From assembly GCA_030749435.1 (NCBI GenBank), contig JASMKH010000003.1, forward strand, positions 62,001-126,000: DNA of 64,000 nt, written 5' to 3'. Source of the stretch: Phycisphaerales bacterium (GTDB lineage: Bacteria; Planctomycetota; Phycisphaerae; Phycisphaerales; SM1A02). Made by a program: the position numbers and the translations under genes. Below, one piece after another: positions 56,604 to 64,000 of this stretch (the stretch's first letter is position 1; each line of letters begins with the position of its first letter). The notes beneath the pieces are model-generated. The model saw only the letters and a program-made list of their open reading frames with translations. It made no database searches and had not been told where the DNA came from.

Positions 56604-58398
56604 TGTCGAGATCCAATGCTGCCTGATACCGCTTCATGAGCCGATTGCGGGTGATCAGGCCGGAGACGCGGAGCGGGTCTCCGTCGATCAGCACAGGAAG
56701 GGCATCGACATCCGACTTCGAGAACTTCTCGAGGACGACATCCAGCGTCTCGTCCGGCGTGATGATCGGCAGGTCGGTCCGCTGCAGTTCACTGACCTGC
56801 AGCAGGGGGATCGCCTCGCGGAACATCAATGCCGCCTTGAGGTCATTGTCTGTCACCATTCCGCAGTACTCCCCGGATTCGTCGAGCACCACGAAGTCAC
56901 CCGCGCCGCCGTGCTCGGCCTGTTCGACCAGCGCGGCAGCCGAACTGCGAAGCGGGATGGTCTGCGGGTCTTCGAGGATGAGATCCTGGACCGTCAGGCG
57001 GCTCAGAATGGTGAGGTCACCAGCGCCGCCGAGCCTGATGCCGGCCTCACGCAGGCGAGCCGAGTAGATGGAGTCTCTGCAGAGCCACCGTGCCACGATG
57101 GTGGCAACCACTGCGGCGAGCATGAGCGGCAGGATGATCTGATAGTGGCGGGTCAGTTCATAGACGATGAGGATCCCGGTGAGGGGGGCGTGCGTGACGG
57201 AGGCGACCATGGCGGCCATCCCGACGAGCGCAAATCGAGCCGGGGTGCCATGCTCAAGCAGACCCACCCACTCAAGTCCAAGCCCCAGCAGCCCGCCGAT
57301 GAGGGCGCCCATCATCAGGGAGGGGGCAAACATGCCTCCGGCGCCTCCCGAGCCGATGGTGACGCAGGTGCCCACCAGTTTGAACGCGAGCATGCCCGCC
57401 AGAAGCAGGAGCAGCGGGCCCATCGCCTGCGTCTCGGAACTTGTCTCATACTGTCCCGGCGAGAGCAGTTCCGCCACTTCCGGATATCCGTTTCCATAGA
57501 ACGCCGGGAGTTGAGGCCCCAGGATCAGCAGCGAGACCAGACCCAGGACTGCAAGCAGCAGGCCCCCGACCATGGGGCGGAGCCACGTCGGCCCGGGAAT
57601 GCCGCTTGCCAGACGGCTGGAGTAATTCAGCCCTCGAATGAACACCACTCCGATGACCCCGCACGCCAGCCCGAGCAGAATGTACGCGGGCATGTAGACC
57701 ATGCGGAAGTCGCCCTCCATGGAGATGAAGTCGCCCCCGATCTGGAAGATTGCCTCGTCATGGAGGATGCCCTGGATCGACGCGGATGCGACGACTGCCG
57801 AGATGACGATCGGCGTGAATGTGCGGAGTGAGAAGTCCCGAAGCAGAATCTCCATGACGAAGAGCACCCCGGCGATCGGGGCATTGAACACGGCAGCGAT
57901 TCCCGCTGCCGCGCCGCACCCGAGCAGCGTGGTCATGTTCTGCGTATTGACTCCGAGAAGCCTGCCGATGCTCGAGCCGAGGACGCTTCCGATGGTGACG
58001 ATCGGACCCTCCGCCCCGGCCGACCCACCGGAGCCGATCGTCAGTGTGCTGCAAATCCACTTCTGGACCCCAACCCGCATCCGGAGCCGCCCACGTTGAC
58101 GCAGCACGCCGTAGATGACCGTCGTGACGCCGGGGCCGATGTAGGGGGCGTTGATCCACCGGCGGGCCAGACCCACCAGAAGACCGCCGAGCGCCGGTCC
58201 GAGCAGGACGAGCGTCCAGATGACGGCGGGGTTCAGGGCGGACTCGAGGGTCTCGATCTTTCGAAGCGGTGCCAGGAACAGCGTGGCGACAACGCCCATC
58301 AGCAGACCGATCCCGGCAGCGAGCAGGTAGAGGTACCAGTCGCCATGGAGCCCGATTCGCAGGCCTGCGCGTCGAATCCTTCGGATGGTGCTGGGCAT
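56596..58398 (-). CDS. ClC family chloride channel with paired CBS domains
   Basis: 600 residues from the ATG at 58398, which has GGAG upstream; an in-frame GTG at 58431 lacks one. The ClC core (~20-430) shows SGGSAGAEGPIVTIGS with the gating glutamate (Glu130) and GGAGGMFAPSLMMGA. At the inner proton position the sequence is FVMEILL: Glu183 is followed by Ile184 where E. coli ClC has its proton glutamate (E203), so channel rather than antiporter behaviour is likely. Two CBS domains (~465-600) end the protein (MVTDNDLKAAL, ALPVLIDGDPLRVSGLITRN) and may sense nucleotides. It is first in the chain clC-rnpA-yidD-FAH. Confidence 0.93.
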   Translation of the reverse strand: MPSTIRRIRRAGLRIGLHGDWYLYLLAAGIGLLMGVVATLFLAPLRKIETLESALNPAVIWTLVLLGPALGGLLVGLARRWINAPYIGPGVTTVIYGVLRQRGRLRMRVGVQKWICSTLTIGSGGSAGAEGPIVTIGSVLGSSIGRLLGVNTQNMTTLLGCGAAAGIAAVFNAPIAGVLFVMEILLRDFSLRTFTPIVISAVVASASIQGILHDEAIFQIGGDFISMEGDFRMVYMPAYILLGLACGVIGVVFIRGLNYSSRLASGIPGPTWLRPMVGGLLLAVLGLVSLLILGPQLPAFYGNGYPEVAELLSPGQYETSSETQAMGPLLLLLAGMLAFKLVGTCVTIGSGGAGGMFAPSLMMGALIGGLLGLGLEWVGLLEHGTPARFALVGMAAMVASVTHAPLTGILIVYELTRHYQIILPLMLAAVVATIVARWLCRDSIYSARLREAGIRLGGAGDLTILSRLTVQDLILEDPQTIPLRSSAAALVEQAEHGGAGDFVVLDESGEYCGMVTDNDLKAALMFREAIPLLQVSELQRTDLPIITPDETLDVVLEKFSKSDVDALPVLIDGDPLRVSGLITRNRLMKRYQAALDLDNA

Positions 58399-58473
58399 CT
58401 CTCGTGAGGCTCCGGCCGTGGGGGAGGACACACTGGGCGCTCCGAAGCGGGGGAGTCTACCGCAGCGGGCCGC

Positions 58474-58502
58474 TCGACAGGCTTTCCGCGATGCGGTAGC
58501 AT
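58474..58502 (+). promoter_or_regulatory. promoter of rpoZ-coaC
   Basis: TCGACA (58474-58479), a 17-bp spacer and TAGCAT (58497-58502), leaving a leader of about 42 bases that contains GAGGAG before the rpoZ ATG. Confidence 0.6.
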
Positions 58503-58550
58503 GGCCCGATTGCGGCCCCCTCCGGGGCCATAGCGAGGAGTACCGCCCCC

Positions 58551-58802
58551 ATGATCGATGCCCTGCGAAGCGATGAGATCGTCAACAAGATCGGTGGCCG
58601 CTTCAAGTTGTGTGCGCTGATTCAGCGGCGGCTGCGAGAGATCGCCGTCGACGGGGCTCGCCCACTGGTCGAGCGTGAGGGGCGCACGGATCTTGAGATC
58701 GTCATTGACGAGATCATGCAGGACAAGATCACGGCCCGCTGGGTCGGGGCCACCGACTGTTCCGCTTCGACGGGGCCGGGGTGGCCGCTGCAGGCTGGCT
58801 GA
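58551..58802 (+). CDS. rpoZ: RNA polymerase omega subunit
   Basis: 83 residues. The planctomycete-type omega motif is clear: EIVNKIGGRFKLCALIQRRL, ARPLVEREGRTDLEIVIDEI and QDKITARW. Omega binds the beta-prime subunit and aids polymerase assembly. The C-terminal 15 residues (ATDCSASTGPGWPLQ) look like a free tail. GAGGAG lies 10 bp before the ATG. coaC starts 3 bp after its stop; the rpoZ-coaBC order is common in bacteria. Confidence 0.9.
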   Translation: MIDALRSDEIVNKIGGRFKLCALIQRRLREIAVDGARPLVEREGRTDLEIVIDEIMQDKITARWVGATDCSASTGPGWPLQAG

Positions 58803-58805
58803 TCC

Positions 58806-59375
58806 ATGTCCTCCCCAGGTCAGCAACGCCACATTCTGGTGGGCGTGACCGGTGGCATCGCCGCCTACAAGACGGCAGAACTGGTGAGCCTACTGGTGAA
58901 GCGAGGGGACGCCGTGACGGTCGCGATGACTGACGCGGCGTGTCGGTTCATCGGCCAGGCGACGCTGGAAGCCCTTTCAGGGCGAGCGGCCTACCGCGAC
59001 CCGTGGACCAGCATCGGGGACCCAACGAGTCAGCATGTGGCGCTGGCTGGCCGGGCCGACGCGATGGTGGTGGCCCCTTGCAGCATGCATTCACTGGCCA
59101 AGTTCGCATCGGGCATGGCGGCGGACGCGGTGTCGCTGCTGGTTGCGGCAGTGGACCGGAAGCGATGCCCGGTACTTCTGGCTCCATCGATGAATGCCGT
59201 CATGCTGGCGCAGCCTGCAACCTGCCGCAACATTGACACACTTCGGTCAGACGGCTTCACAGTCATGGAGCCGGACGTGGGATGGCAAGCGTGTCGGACG
59301 GATGGATGCGGCCGCATGCCTGAACCGACAGCCATCGTCGCCGCGATCGACGACGCGATGACCCGGCAAGGTTGA
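58806..59375 (+). CDS. coaC: phosphopantothenoylcysteine decarboxylase (CoaC flavoprotein domain only)
   Basis: 189 residues. An HFCD-type flavoprotein: HILVGVTGGIAAYKTAELVS binds FMN, the active-site His is in TSQHVALAGRADAMVVAPCS, and APSMNAVM matches the PxMNxxMW-like substrate motif, with a flap region around DVGWQACRTDGCGRM containing the reactive cysteine. It decarboxylates 4'-phosphopantothenoylcysteine in coenzyme A synthesis. In most bacteria this domain is fused to the CoaB synthetase; here the protein stops after the CoaC part and no coaB follows, so CoaB must be encoded elsewhere. It converges on rpoD with a 21 bp gap. Confidence 0.87.
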   Translation: MSSPGQQRHILVGVTGGIAAYKTAELVSLLVKRGDAVTVAMTDAACRFIGQATLEALSGRAAYRDPWTSIGDPTSQHVALAGRADAMVVAPCSMHSLAKFASGMAADAVSLLVAAVDRKRCPVLLAPSMNAVMLAQPATCRNIDTLRSDGFTVMEPDVGWQACRTDGCGRMPEPTAIVAAIDDAMTRQG

Positions 59376-59396
59376 GCGCGGGCAGTTCCGGCGTAC

Positions 59397-61229
59397 TCAG
59401 TCCTCAATCGGCTTAGAGTCTTCCATGAAGCTGGCGAGTCGCCTCCGCCGCACGGGATGCTGCAGTTTGCGCACGGCTTTGGACTCGACCTGCCGGACAC
59501 GTTCGCGCGTCACCTTGAAGATCCGGCCGACTTCCTCAAGCGTGTAGGTGTAGCCGTCACCGATTCCGTAGCGCAGTTTGAGGATCTCACGCTCACGATA
59601 GGTCAATGTCTTCAACACGTCGTTGATGCGAGTGCGAATCATCTCACTCGTCGCGGTCTCAGACGGCGCCTGCTGCCGTTCATCCTCGATGAAGTCTCCG
59701 AATTGCGAGTCCTCGGATTCTCCAACGGGCCGATCGAGGCTGATCGGATGCCGTGAGATGTTCATGACGCGTCTGGTCTCGTCGACGCTCATGTCGGCTT
59801 CGACTGCGAGCTCTTCGATCGTGGGCTCGCGGCCCATGATCTGCAGGAGCCGCTTCTGGATTGTCCGAAGCTTCGACATCGTCTCGATCATGTGCACCGG
59901 TACGCGGATGGTCCGGGCATGATCCGCGATGGCGCGCGTGATGGCCTGGCGGATCCACCAGGTGGCATAGGTCGAGAACTTGTAGCCCCGCATGTACTCG
60001 TATTTGTCGACCGCCCGCATGAGTCCGGTGTTGCCCTCCTGGATGATGTCCAGGAACGGGAGACCCCGGTTGCGATACTTCTTGGCGATGGACACGACGA
60101 GGCGGAGGTTGCCGCCGCTGAGGTCGCGTTTGCCCTGTTCGTATTCCTCAAAGACGCCTTCCAGCCCCCGAATCCTGCTCGCCAGTTCCTCCGGTGACTC
60201 AAGCACCAGGTCGGACAGTCCTCGCAACTCCTCTTTCATGACTGCCAGGTCATCGGCGTCGTATCTGGAGGATCGCGACTCTGCTCGTGAGCGTTCCTTG
60301 AGGACCTCCTGCAACTTGCGATTGACCGACTGGAGCTTCCGTAGCAGGGGCTGGATCTTGGCCGTCCGCAGGCAGCACTCCTCCAGCAGGGTCGCCATCC
60401 TGCGGCGGCGTCGATTCATCGTTGCTACGAGGCGTTCCCGGGTTCGATCGGCAACCCCCTCGCAGATTCGAGCCCAATCGGACTCATTGGCCGCGAGCAT
60501 GCGACGCACGGAGCCCATGTTGATCGGGATGCGGCTGGCGATCTTCTCTTTGGCGTTCTCTTCGGCGGTCGAAATGCGCATCGTCCGGTCGAATGGAAGT
60601 TCGCCGTCATGGACCTGCCGCAGCACTTCACACGCAGCGCGGGCTGCAAAGTCCGACTCAAGGACGAGCCGCCGGAAGATCATGCGAGTCGTCTCAATCT
60701 TCTTCGCAAGGCGGATTTCCTCCTCCCGCGTCAACAGTGGAATCGTGCCCATCTGGGTGAGATACATGCGGATGGGGTCGTCAATCTTCTTCGAGCCCGG
60801 CTCGCCGATCGCCTCTTGAACGGCTGCGGCTTCCGCCTCATCGAGGATGGGATCCGGCGGCTCAATGTGGGCGCCGGTGGCTTCTTCGGCAGCGCGTTGT
60901 TCGGCTGCTTCCTGCATCTCCTGGGCGAGGATCTCCTCCTCGGTTGCGAGATTGAATGTCCGCTTCGGATTGTCTCGCTTGAACCGCAGGTTCGTCTGCA
61001 GCGGGGCGTAGAAGTGGGGGCCCGCGAATGTTCGCTTGTCAAGGTGGTTTGTGAATTCGATTCCGAACGACGAAGTGATGATGAGCAGTTCATCCATCTT
61101 GTCCGGGCGGATGTACTCGTCTGGGATCGCCGTGTTCAGTTCTTCGAACGAAATCCAGCCGCGATCGCGACCGAAGAGAATCAGGTCGCGAATCGTCGGG
61201 TGCATGGTGGGCGTGTCAATCGTCGTCAC
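59397..61229 (-). CDS. rpoD: primary sigma factor (sigma-70)
   Basis: 610 residues from the GTG at 61229. An AGGAGG lies 9 bp before this GTG and inside the coding sense of an in-frame ATG at 61250, so the shorter start ([16 protein letters not shown]) is preferred. Region 1.1 spans the first ~70 residues; region 1.2 has [20 protein letters not shown]; a long non-conserved region with coiled helices (~200-350) follows; region 2 has [20 protein letters not shown] and [19 protein letters not shown]; region 3 [20 protein letters not shown]; region 4 [19 protein letters not shown] and [20 protein letters not shown]. It lies 36 bp after dnaG, the classic dnaG-rpoD order; rpsU is missing. Confidence 0.97.
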   Translation of the reverse strand: MTTIDTPTMHPTIRDLILFGRDRGWISFEELNTAIPDEYIRPDKMDELLIITSSFGIEFTNHLDKRTFAGPHFYAPLQTNLRFKRDNPKRTFNLATEEEILAQEMQEAAEQRAAEEATGAHIEPPDPILDEAEAAAVQEAIGEPGSKKIDDPIRMYLTQMGTIPLLTREEEIRLAKKIETTRMIFRRLVLESDFAARAACEVLRQVHDGELPFDRTMRISTAEENAKEKIASRIPINMGSVRRMLAANESDWARICEGVADRTRERLVATMNRRRRRMATLLEECCLRTAKIQPLLRKLQSVNRKLQEVLKERSRAESRSSRYDADDLAVMKEELRGLSDLVLESPEELASRIRGLEGVFEEYEQGKRDLSGGNLRLVVSIAKKYRNRGLPFLDIIQEGNTGLMRAVDKYEYMRGYKFSTYATWWIRQAITRAIADHARTIRVPVHMIETMSKLRTIQKRLLQIMGREPTIEELAVEADMSVDETRRVMNISRHPISLDRPVGESEDSQFGDFIEDERQQAPSETATSEMIRTRINDVLKTLTYREREILKLRYGIGDGYTYTLEEVGRIFKVTRERVRQVESKAVRKLQHPVRRRRLASFMEDSKPIED

Positions 61230-61265
61230 TGGTGAAGTCCTCCTGGACATGGTCTGGAAACCCTT

Positions 61266-63092
61266 CTATTGCCCTGCGGGCCGTGGCATCGCCCCGGCTC
61301 GAGGGCCCATTCCCTTGAGATGTTCAATGACCTTCGCGGCGGCTTGCGGGTCGCTGCCCGCAGAAGCCTTCCAGTCGGCCATGCGTTGTCGTGAATCTAT
61401 GCGGCGGCGGCACCGATCGAGGGCATCGCAGCATCGTGCGATGGTCTGATCGGCGTCGCCCTCGGATGCTTCCAGCAGCCGCTGCCCGTCAAAGTAAAGA
61501 TCGGATGCCAGTTTCCGGTCGGTCTCGTCGGCCAGGCACTCGAGCAGTGTCTGGACCGTGAGAGGCGCGTCGCTCCGCGAGGCCCGCTGCAGCGCCTCGG
61601 CAATCCGTCTGGCGGCAGGATCGGCCATGGCCGGTCCGTCGCAGAGCCCGGCGATGTCGACCCGCTGCGTGTGAATGGCGATGCCGAGCAGGTCCAGTTC
61701 GGCCCGCCGCAGCGCCGGTGCAATCTCGACCTCCGACTCGGGACCATCGAAACGCGCATCACCTGCTGGCTGAGCAGGAGACGGGCGGCGTTCAAGAAGA
61801 TCCGCAATGACTGCAGGCGCCACTCCGGCCAACTCGGCCAGCCGAGACGTCACCATGGCACGCCGAAGCGGCGCGGCCTTGTGAATGCCGAAGTCGCCCA
61901 TCATGCTGATGAACGCCTCGGTCGCCTTCTGCCTGGCGGACATGCCGTTGGCTTCCTCCATGTCACGCTCAAGCCGCAGCAGGAGAAACTCGAACGCATC
62001 GACGGCCGAATCAAGTGCCTGCCGAAATGCCTCCTGTCCATCTTGCTGACGAAGCAGGGTGTCCGGGTCAACATCTTCTGGCAGTACGCAGATTCGCACG
62101 TCGATGTCCTGGCCGAGCACGATCGGAATCGCACGCGCCGCTGCACGCTGCCCGGCCTCATCCCCGTCGAAAAGGAGGACGGTGGTCTGGCAGAGGCGTG
62201 AGAGGGCTCGGGCGTGTTGTTCGGTCAGCGACGTACCAAGCGTTGCGACGACGTTCGAGAATCCGGCCTGATGACAGGCGATCACGTCGGTGTATCCCTC
62301 TGCAACGACGGCAAGGCCCGTCGACATGATCGAGCGGCGGGCCAGATGAAGCCCGTAGAGCGTTCGACTCTTGTGAAAGAGGTCGTGCTCACATGAGTTC
62401 AGGTACTTCGGCTCCTCGCCTTCGCTGAGAATCCTGCCGCCGAAGGCGATCGGTCGGCCTGTCTCGTCGGTGATGGGGAATATGAGCCGATGCCGGAAGG
62501 CGTCCCACGTCCGCTCGTCCTCCCGCTGCTTGAGGAGCCCGGCAGCCACGAGAACCCTGACAGGGAGCTCGTCGCTGGCCAACTCGTCTTTCAGGGTGCT
62601 CCAACCCTCACCCGCGGATCCGATCCCGAATGCCTCGACCATGGCCGGTGCGATGCCACGGGATGCGATGGCCGCACGCGCGTCGCGCCCGCCAGCATCA
62701 TCCGCGAGTTGCCGCTGGAAGTGAGCCTGCCCGGCATCAAGTGCCTTGCGAAGCCACGCCTTCCGGGAGGCGGCCTGTTCCTGCGCGGGGTCAACTCCCC
62801 GCGTCAACTCAACCCCCGCTCGCTCCGCGAGGAAACGCAACGCCTCGCCGAAGTCCTTGCCGAGATGCTCCTGGACGAATCGGAAGCAGTCGCCCGCAGC
62901 CCCGCACGCGTGGCACTTGTAGAAGGCCGATCCTTTGTGGGTCACGACCGCAAATGACGGCCTGGAGTCATCGTGAAATGGGCACAGCCCCACATGCTCC
63001 CGGCCCCGCGGCTGCAAGGCCACGAACTCGCCGATGAGTGCAGCCAGATCGGTCGCATCCCGTACTCGCTCAATTTCGTCTCGAGTCGCCAC
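61266..63092 (-). CDS. dnaG: DNA primase
   Basis: 608 residues from the GTG at 63092, preceded by GAGGG at 6 bp; earlier in-frame starts give atypical N-termini. DnaG makes RNA primers at the fork. The zinc ligands are Cys37-His40 (LCPFH) and Cys60-Cys63 (KCHACG). The RNA polymerase domain has FRHRLIFPITDETGRPIAFG, GRILSEGEEPKYLNSCEHDL and the Toprim acidic sites VVAEGYTDVIACHQ and LLFDGDEAGQRA. The C-terminal ~170 residues form the helicase-binding region, ending in Pro/Arg-rich MGPRAGAMPRPAGQ. Upstream lies the 3' end of rpmB. Confidence 0.95.
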   Translation of the reverse strand: MATRDEIERVRDATDLAALIGEFVALQPRGREHVGLCPFHDDSRPSFAVVTHKGSAFYKCHACGAAGDCFRFVQEHLGKDFGEALRFLAERAGVELTRGVDPAQEQAASRKAWLRKALDAGQAHFQRQLADDAGGRDARAAIASRGIAPAMVEAFGIGSAGEGWSTLKDELASDELPVRVLVAAGLLKQREDERTWDAFRHRLIFPITDETGRPIAFGGRILSEGEEPKYLNSCEHDLFHKSRTLYGLHLARRSIMSTGLAVVAEGYTDVIACHQAGFSNVVATLGTSLTEQHARALSRLCQTTVLLFDGDEAGQRAAARAIPIVLGQDIDVRICVLPEDVDPDTLLRQQDGQEAFRQALDSAVDAFEFLLLRLERDMEEANGMSARQKATEAFISMMGDFGIHKAAPLRRAMVTSRLAELAGVAPAVIADLLERRPSPAQPAGDARFDGPESEVEIAPALRRAELDLLGIAIHTQRVDIAGLCDGPAMADPAARRIAEALQRASRSDAPLTVQTLLECLADETDRKLASDLYFDGQRLLEASEGDADQTIARCCDALDRCRRRIDSRQRMADWKASAGSDPQAAAKVIEHLKGMGPRAGAMPRPAGQ

Positions 63093-63402
63093 GCACAACC
63101 CTCGTCGCCGCCGAAGCGACATCCCGGCAGGCACGCATCCTGCGAGCCCACGCATATGCTCTACGGACCCGCTCGGCGCACGCACTGGGAGCCGAGTCAG
63201 GGCCGAATTCTTGCTGATACCGTGGATCAGGGAGCGTGGAAGCGGTTGTGAGGGGAGTCAGGCCAGATAGGCGATGATGCACCCAGGGAAAGTCAAGACG
63301 CTCTGAACCGTCTGAATACATAGCCCCGTTCGGGGGACAGTCTACGAGAAAACCGGAAAAAACGTCGCTACCGGAGCAGGTTCCGGCGGAAAGTGTCTCA
63401 AA
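63093..63402. other. 310-bp intergenic region between rpmB and dnaG
   Basis: Both flanking genes run leftward, so this holds the end of the rpmB transcript and the dnaG leader. Next to rpmB is a short hairpin (CCGGA/TCCGG, 63371-63386) followed on the minus strand by six T (63357-63362), a possible weak terminator. A TTGACT on the minus strand at 63291-63296 could be a -35 element, but I see no good -10 at the right distance. No gene is evident. Confidence 0.5.
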
Positions 63403-63684
63403 TCAGGACGCTGCGCTTGCAGCCTTCTGCTGGCGAGTCCAGCTGTACTTTCGGCGCAAGGGCTTGACTACCAAGCCGTTGCGGATCGCCTTTGCGGTGG
63501 CTTTGATCCGGGTGGGCTTCCCATCGACCACAGCGCGAACGGACTGGATATTGGGCTTGATCTTGCGTTTGGAGATGCCACTGGGCTTCAGGCCAATGCC
63601 GCCCTGATACTTGGGGCGGCCGCGATAGTGGATCTTCCGGCCGGTCGTGGTGCGAGCACCGCTGAAATGACAGACGCGCGGCAT
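63403..63684 (-). CDS. rpmB: 50S ribosomal protein bL28
   Basis: 93 residues. The bL28 pattern is clear: MPRVCHFSGARTTTGRKIHY (with Cys5 in place of the usual two-cysteine start), RGRPKYQGGIGLKPSGISKR, KIKPNIQSVRA and TRIKATAKAIRNGLVVKPLR. GGAGG lies 7 bp before the ATG at 63684. It is a single-gene unit with its own promoter (63722-63750). The C-terminal tail KAASAAS is a free extension. Usually paired with rpmG, which is not here. Confidence 0.95.
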   Translation of the reverse strand: MPRVCHFSGARTTTGRKIHYRGRPKYQGGIGLKPSGISKRKIKPNIQSVRAVVDGKPTRIKATAKAIRNGLVVKPLRRKYSWTRQQKAASAAS

Positions 63685-63721
63685 TGGATTGCCTCCGGGG
63701 CCAAAAAGGGGTGAATCGTGG

Positions 63722-63750
63722 AGCGTATCGGAGTTGGGGCCTCTGGTCAA
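63722..63750 (-). promoter_or_regulatory. promoter of rpmB
   Basis: On the minus strand TTGACC (63745-63750), a 17-bp spacer and TACGCT (63722-63727). Expected leader about 30 bases, including the GGAGG site. Confidence 0.65.
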
Positions 63751-63776
63751 GTGCCGACGCCGCTGCCAAGGGGGCC

Positions 63777-64000
63777 TCAGGCGGACTCGCGGGCCTCCTG
63801 AGGCCGCTCGAGGCCGTCAAGGGTGCACTCCCCTTCGATGGCTCGATCGTCGATCACGTAGGTCCGACCGGCCTTATCGCCATCGGGCAGGTCGTACATG
63901 AGGTCCAGCATGAACGCGTCGATGACGGAGCGGAGTGCCCTGGCGCCGGTTCCTCGTTCCATGGCTGCCTGCGAGAGGGCTGAGAGGGCGGAGTCGGCGA
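63777..64000 (-). CDS. clpX: ClpX ATPase, C-terminal fragment
   Basis: Only the last ~74 residues are in the window; the gene continues past the right edge. AMERGTGARALRSVIDAFML and DLMYDLPDG match the C-terminal small domain of ClpX, the AAA+ unfoldase that feeds ClpP; RTYVIDDRAIEGECTLDGLE forms its end. A short tail (RPQEARESA) follows. It is upstream of rpmB on the same strand, 92 bp away. Confidence 0.88.
   Translation of the reverse strand, partial: ADSALSALSQAAMERGTGARALRSVIDAFMLDLMYDLPDGDKAGRTYVIDDRAIEGECTLDGLERPQEARESA

Noticed and set aside
56359-57831. 490-codon plus-strand open frame
   Set aside because: Antisense to rnpA and the ClC channel, both with clear motifs; the peptide is His/Asp/Arg-rich noise.
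61230-61250. Upstream ATG as rpoD start
   Set aside because: The AGGAGG ribosome-binding site lies inside this extension and points to the GTG at 61229.

Overview
The window looks like chromosomal DNA of a high-GC planctomycete, most likely of the class Phycisphaerae. This is inferred from gene content, since no rRNA is present: exported proteins with paired EF-hand (dockerin-like) modules and GACC cysteine repeats, CRTAC1-type FG-GAP/ASPIC-UnbV proteins, an ABC/SPFH gene set of a kind I associate with planctomycetes, and mostly housekeeping genes elsewhere. I see no insertion sequence, prophage, integrase or CRISPR array.

Layout. 1-3414: an exported protein of unknown function, then a leftward operon of an anti-sigma-type kinase, a STAS protein and an MlaE lipid-transport permease. 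3500-13281: informational core with guaA, a YacL-type PIN/TRAM membrane protein, the small SRP RNA directly upstream of dnaX, then dnaX-ybaB-recR-rpoN; facing them are an unknown gene, pyrH and frr; then a response regulator. 13379-26131: an accessory block of FG-GAP/ASPIC-UnbV and TPR lipoproteins, a nitrilase-fold hydrolase and a five-haem membrane cytochrome, run from a divergent promoter pair at 17017-17056. 26149-37027: three large exported proteins sharing one module set, with a thioredoxin-fold protein that has lost its CXXC. 37201-45302: ArsR-type regulator, tRNA-Leu(CAA), DUF1573 protein, ispD, glycosyltransferase-GtrA fusion, uvrA and an ABC-2 permease. 45514-55329: six closely packed genes encoding three SPFH proteins, an ABC ATPase, a large permease and a membrane-anchored helical protein. 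55316-64000: a leftward chain ClC channel-rnpA-yidD-FAH hydrolase, rightward rpoZ-coaC, and leftward dnaG-rpoD, rpmB and the C-terminus of clpX.

Most striking signals. dnaX carries a run of ten A followed at once by stops in both shifted frames, the layout of genes that make a short (gamma) and a long (tau) clamp-loader subunit by slippage. Nine operon-head genes have a TANNNT box only 6-9 bases before the ATG and no evident ribosome-binding site, suggesting widespread leaderless transcription. The SPFH-ABC operon and the FG-GAP/cytochrome cluster are the best candidates for systems without an assigned function. All functions are read from sequence by eye; no database search was run.
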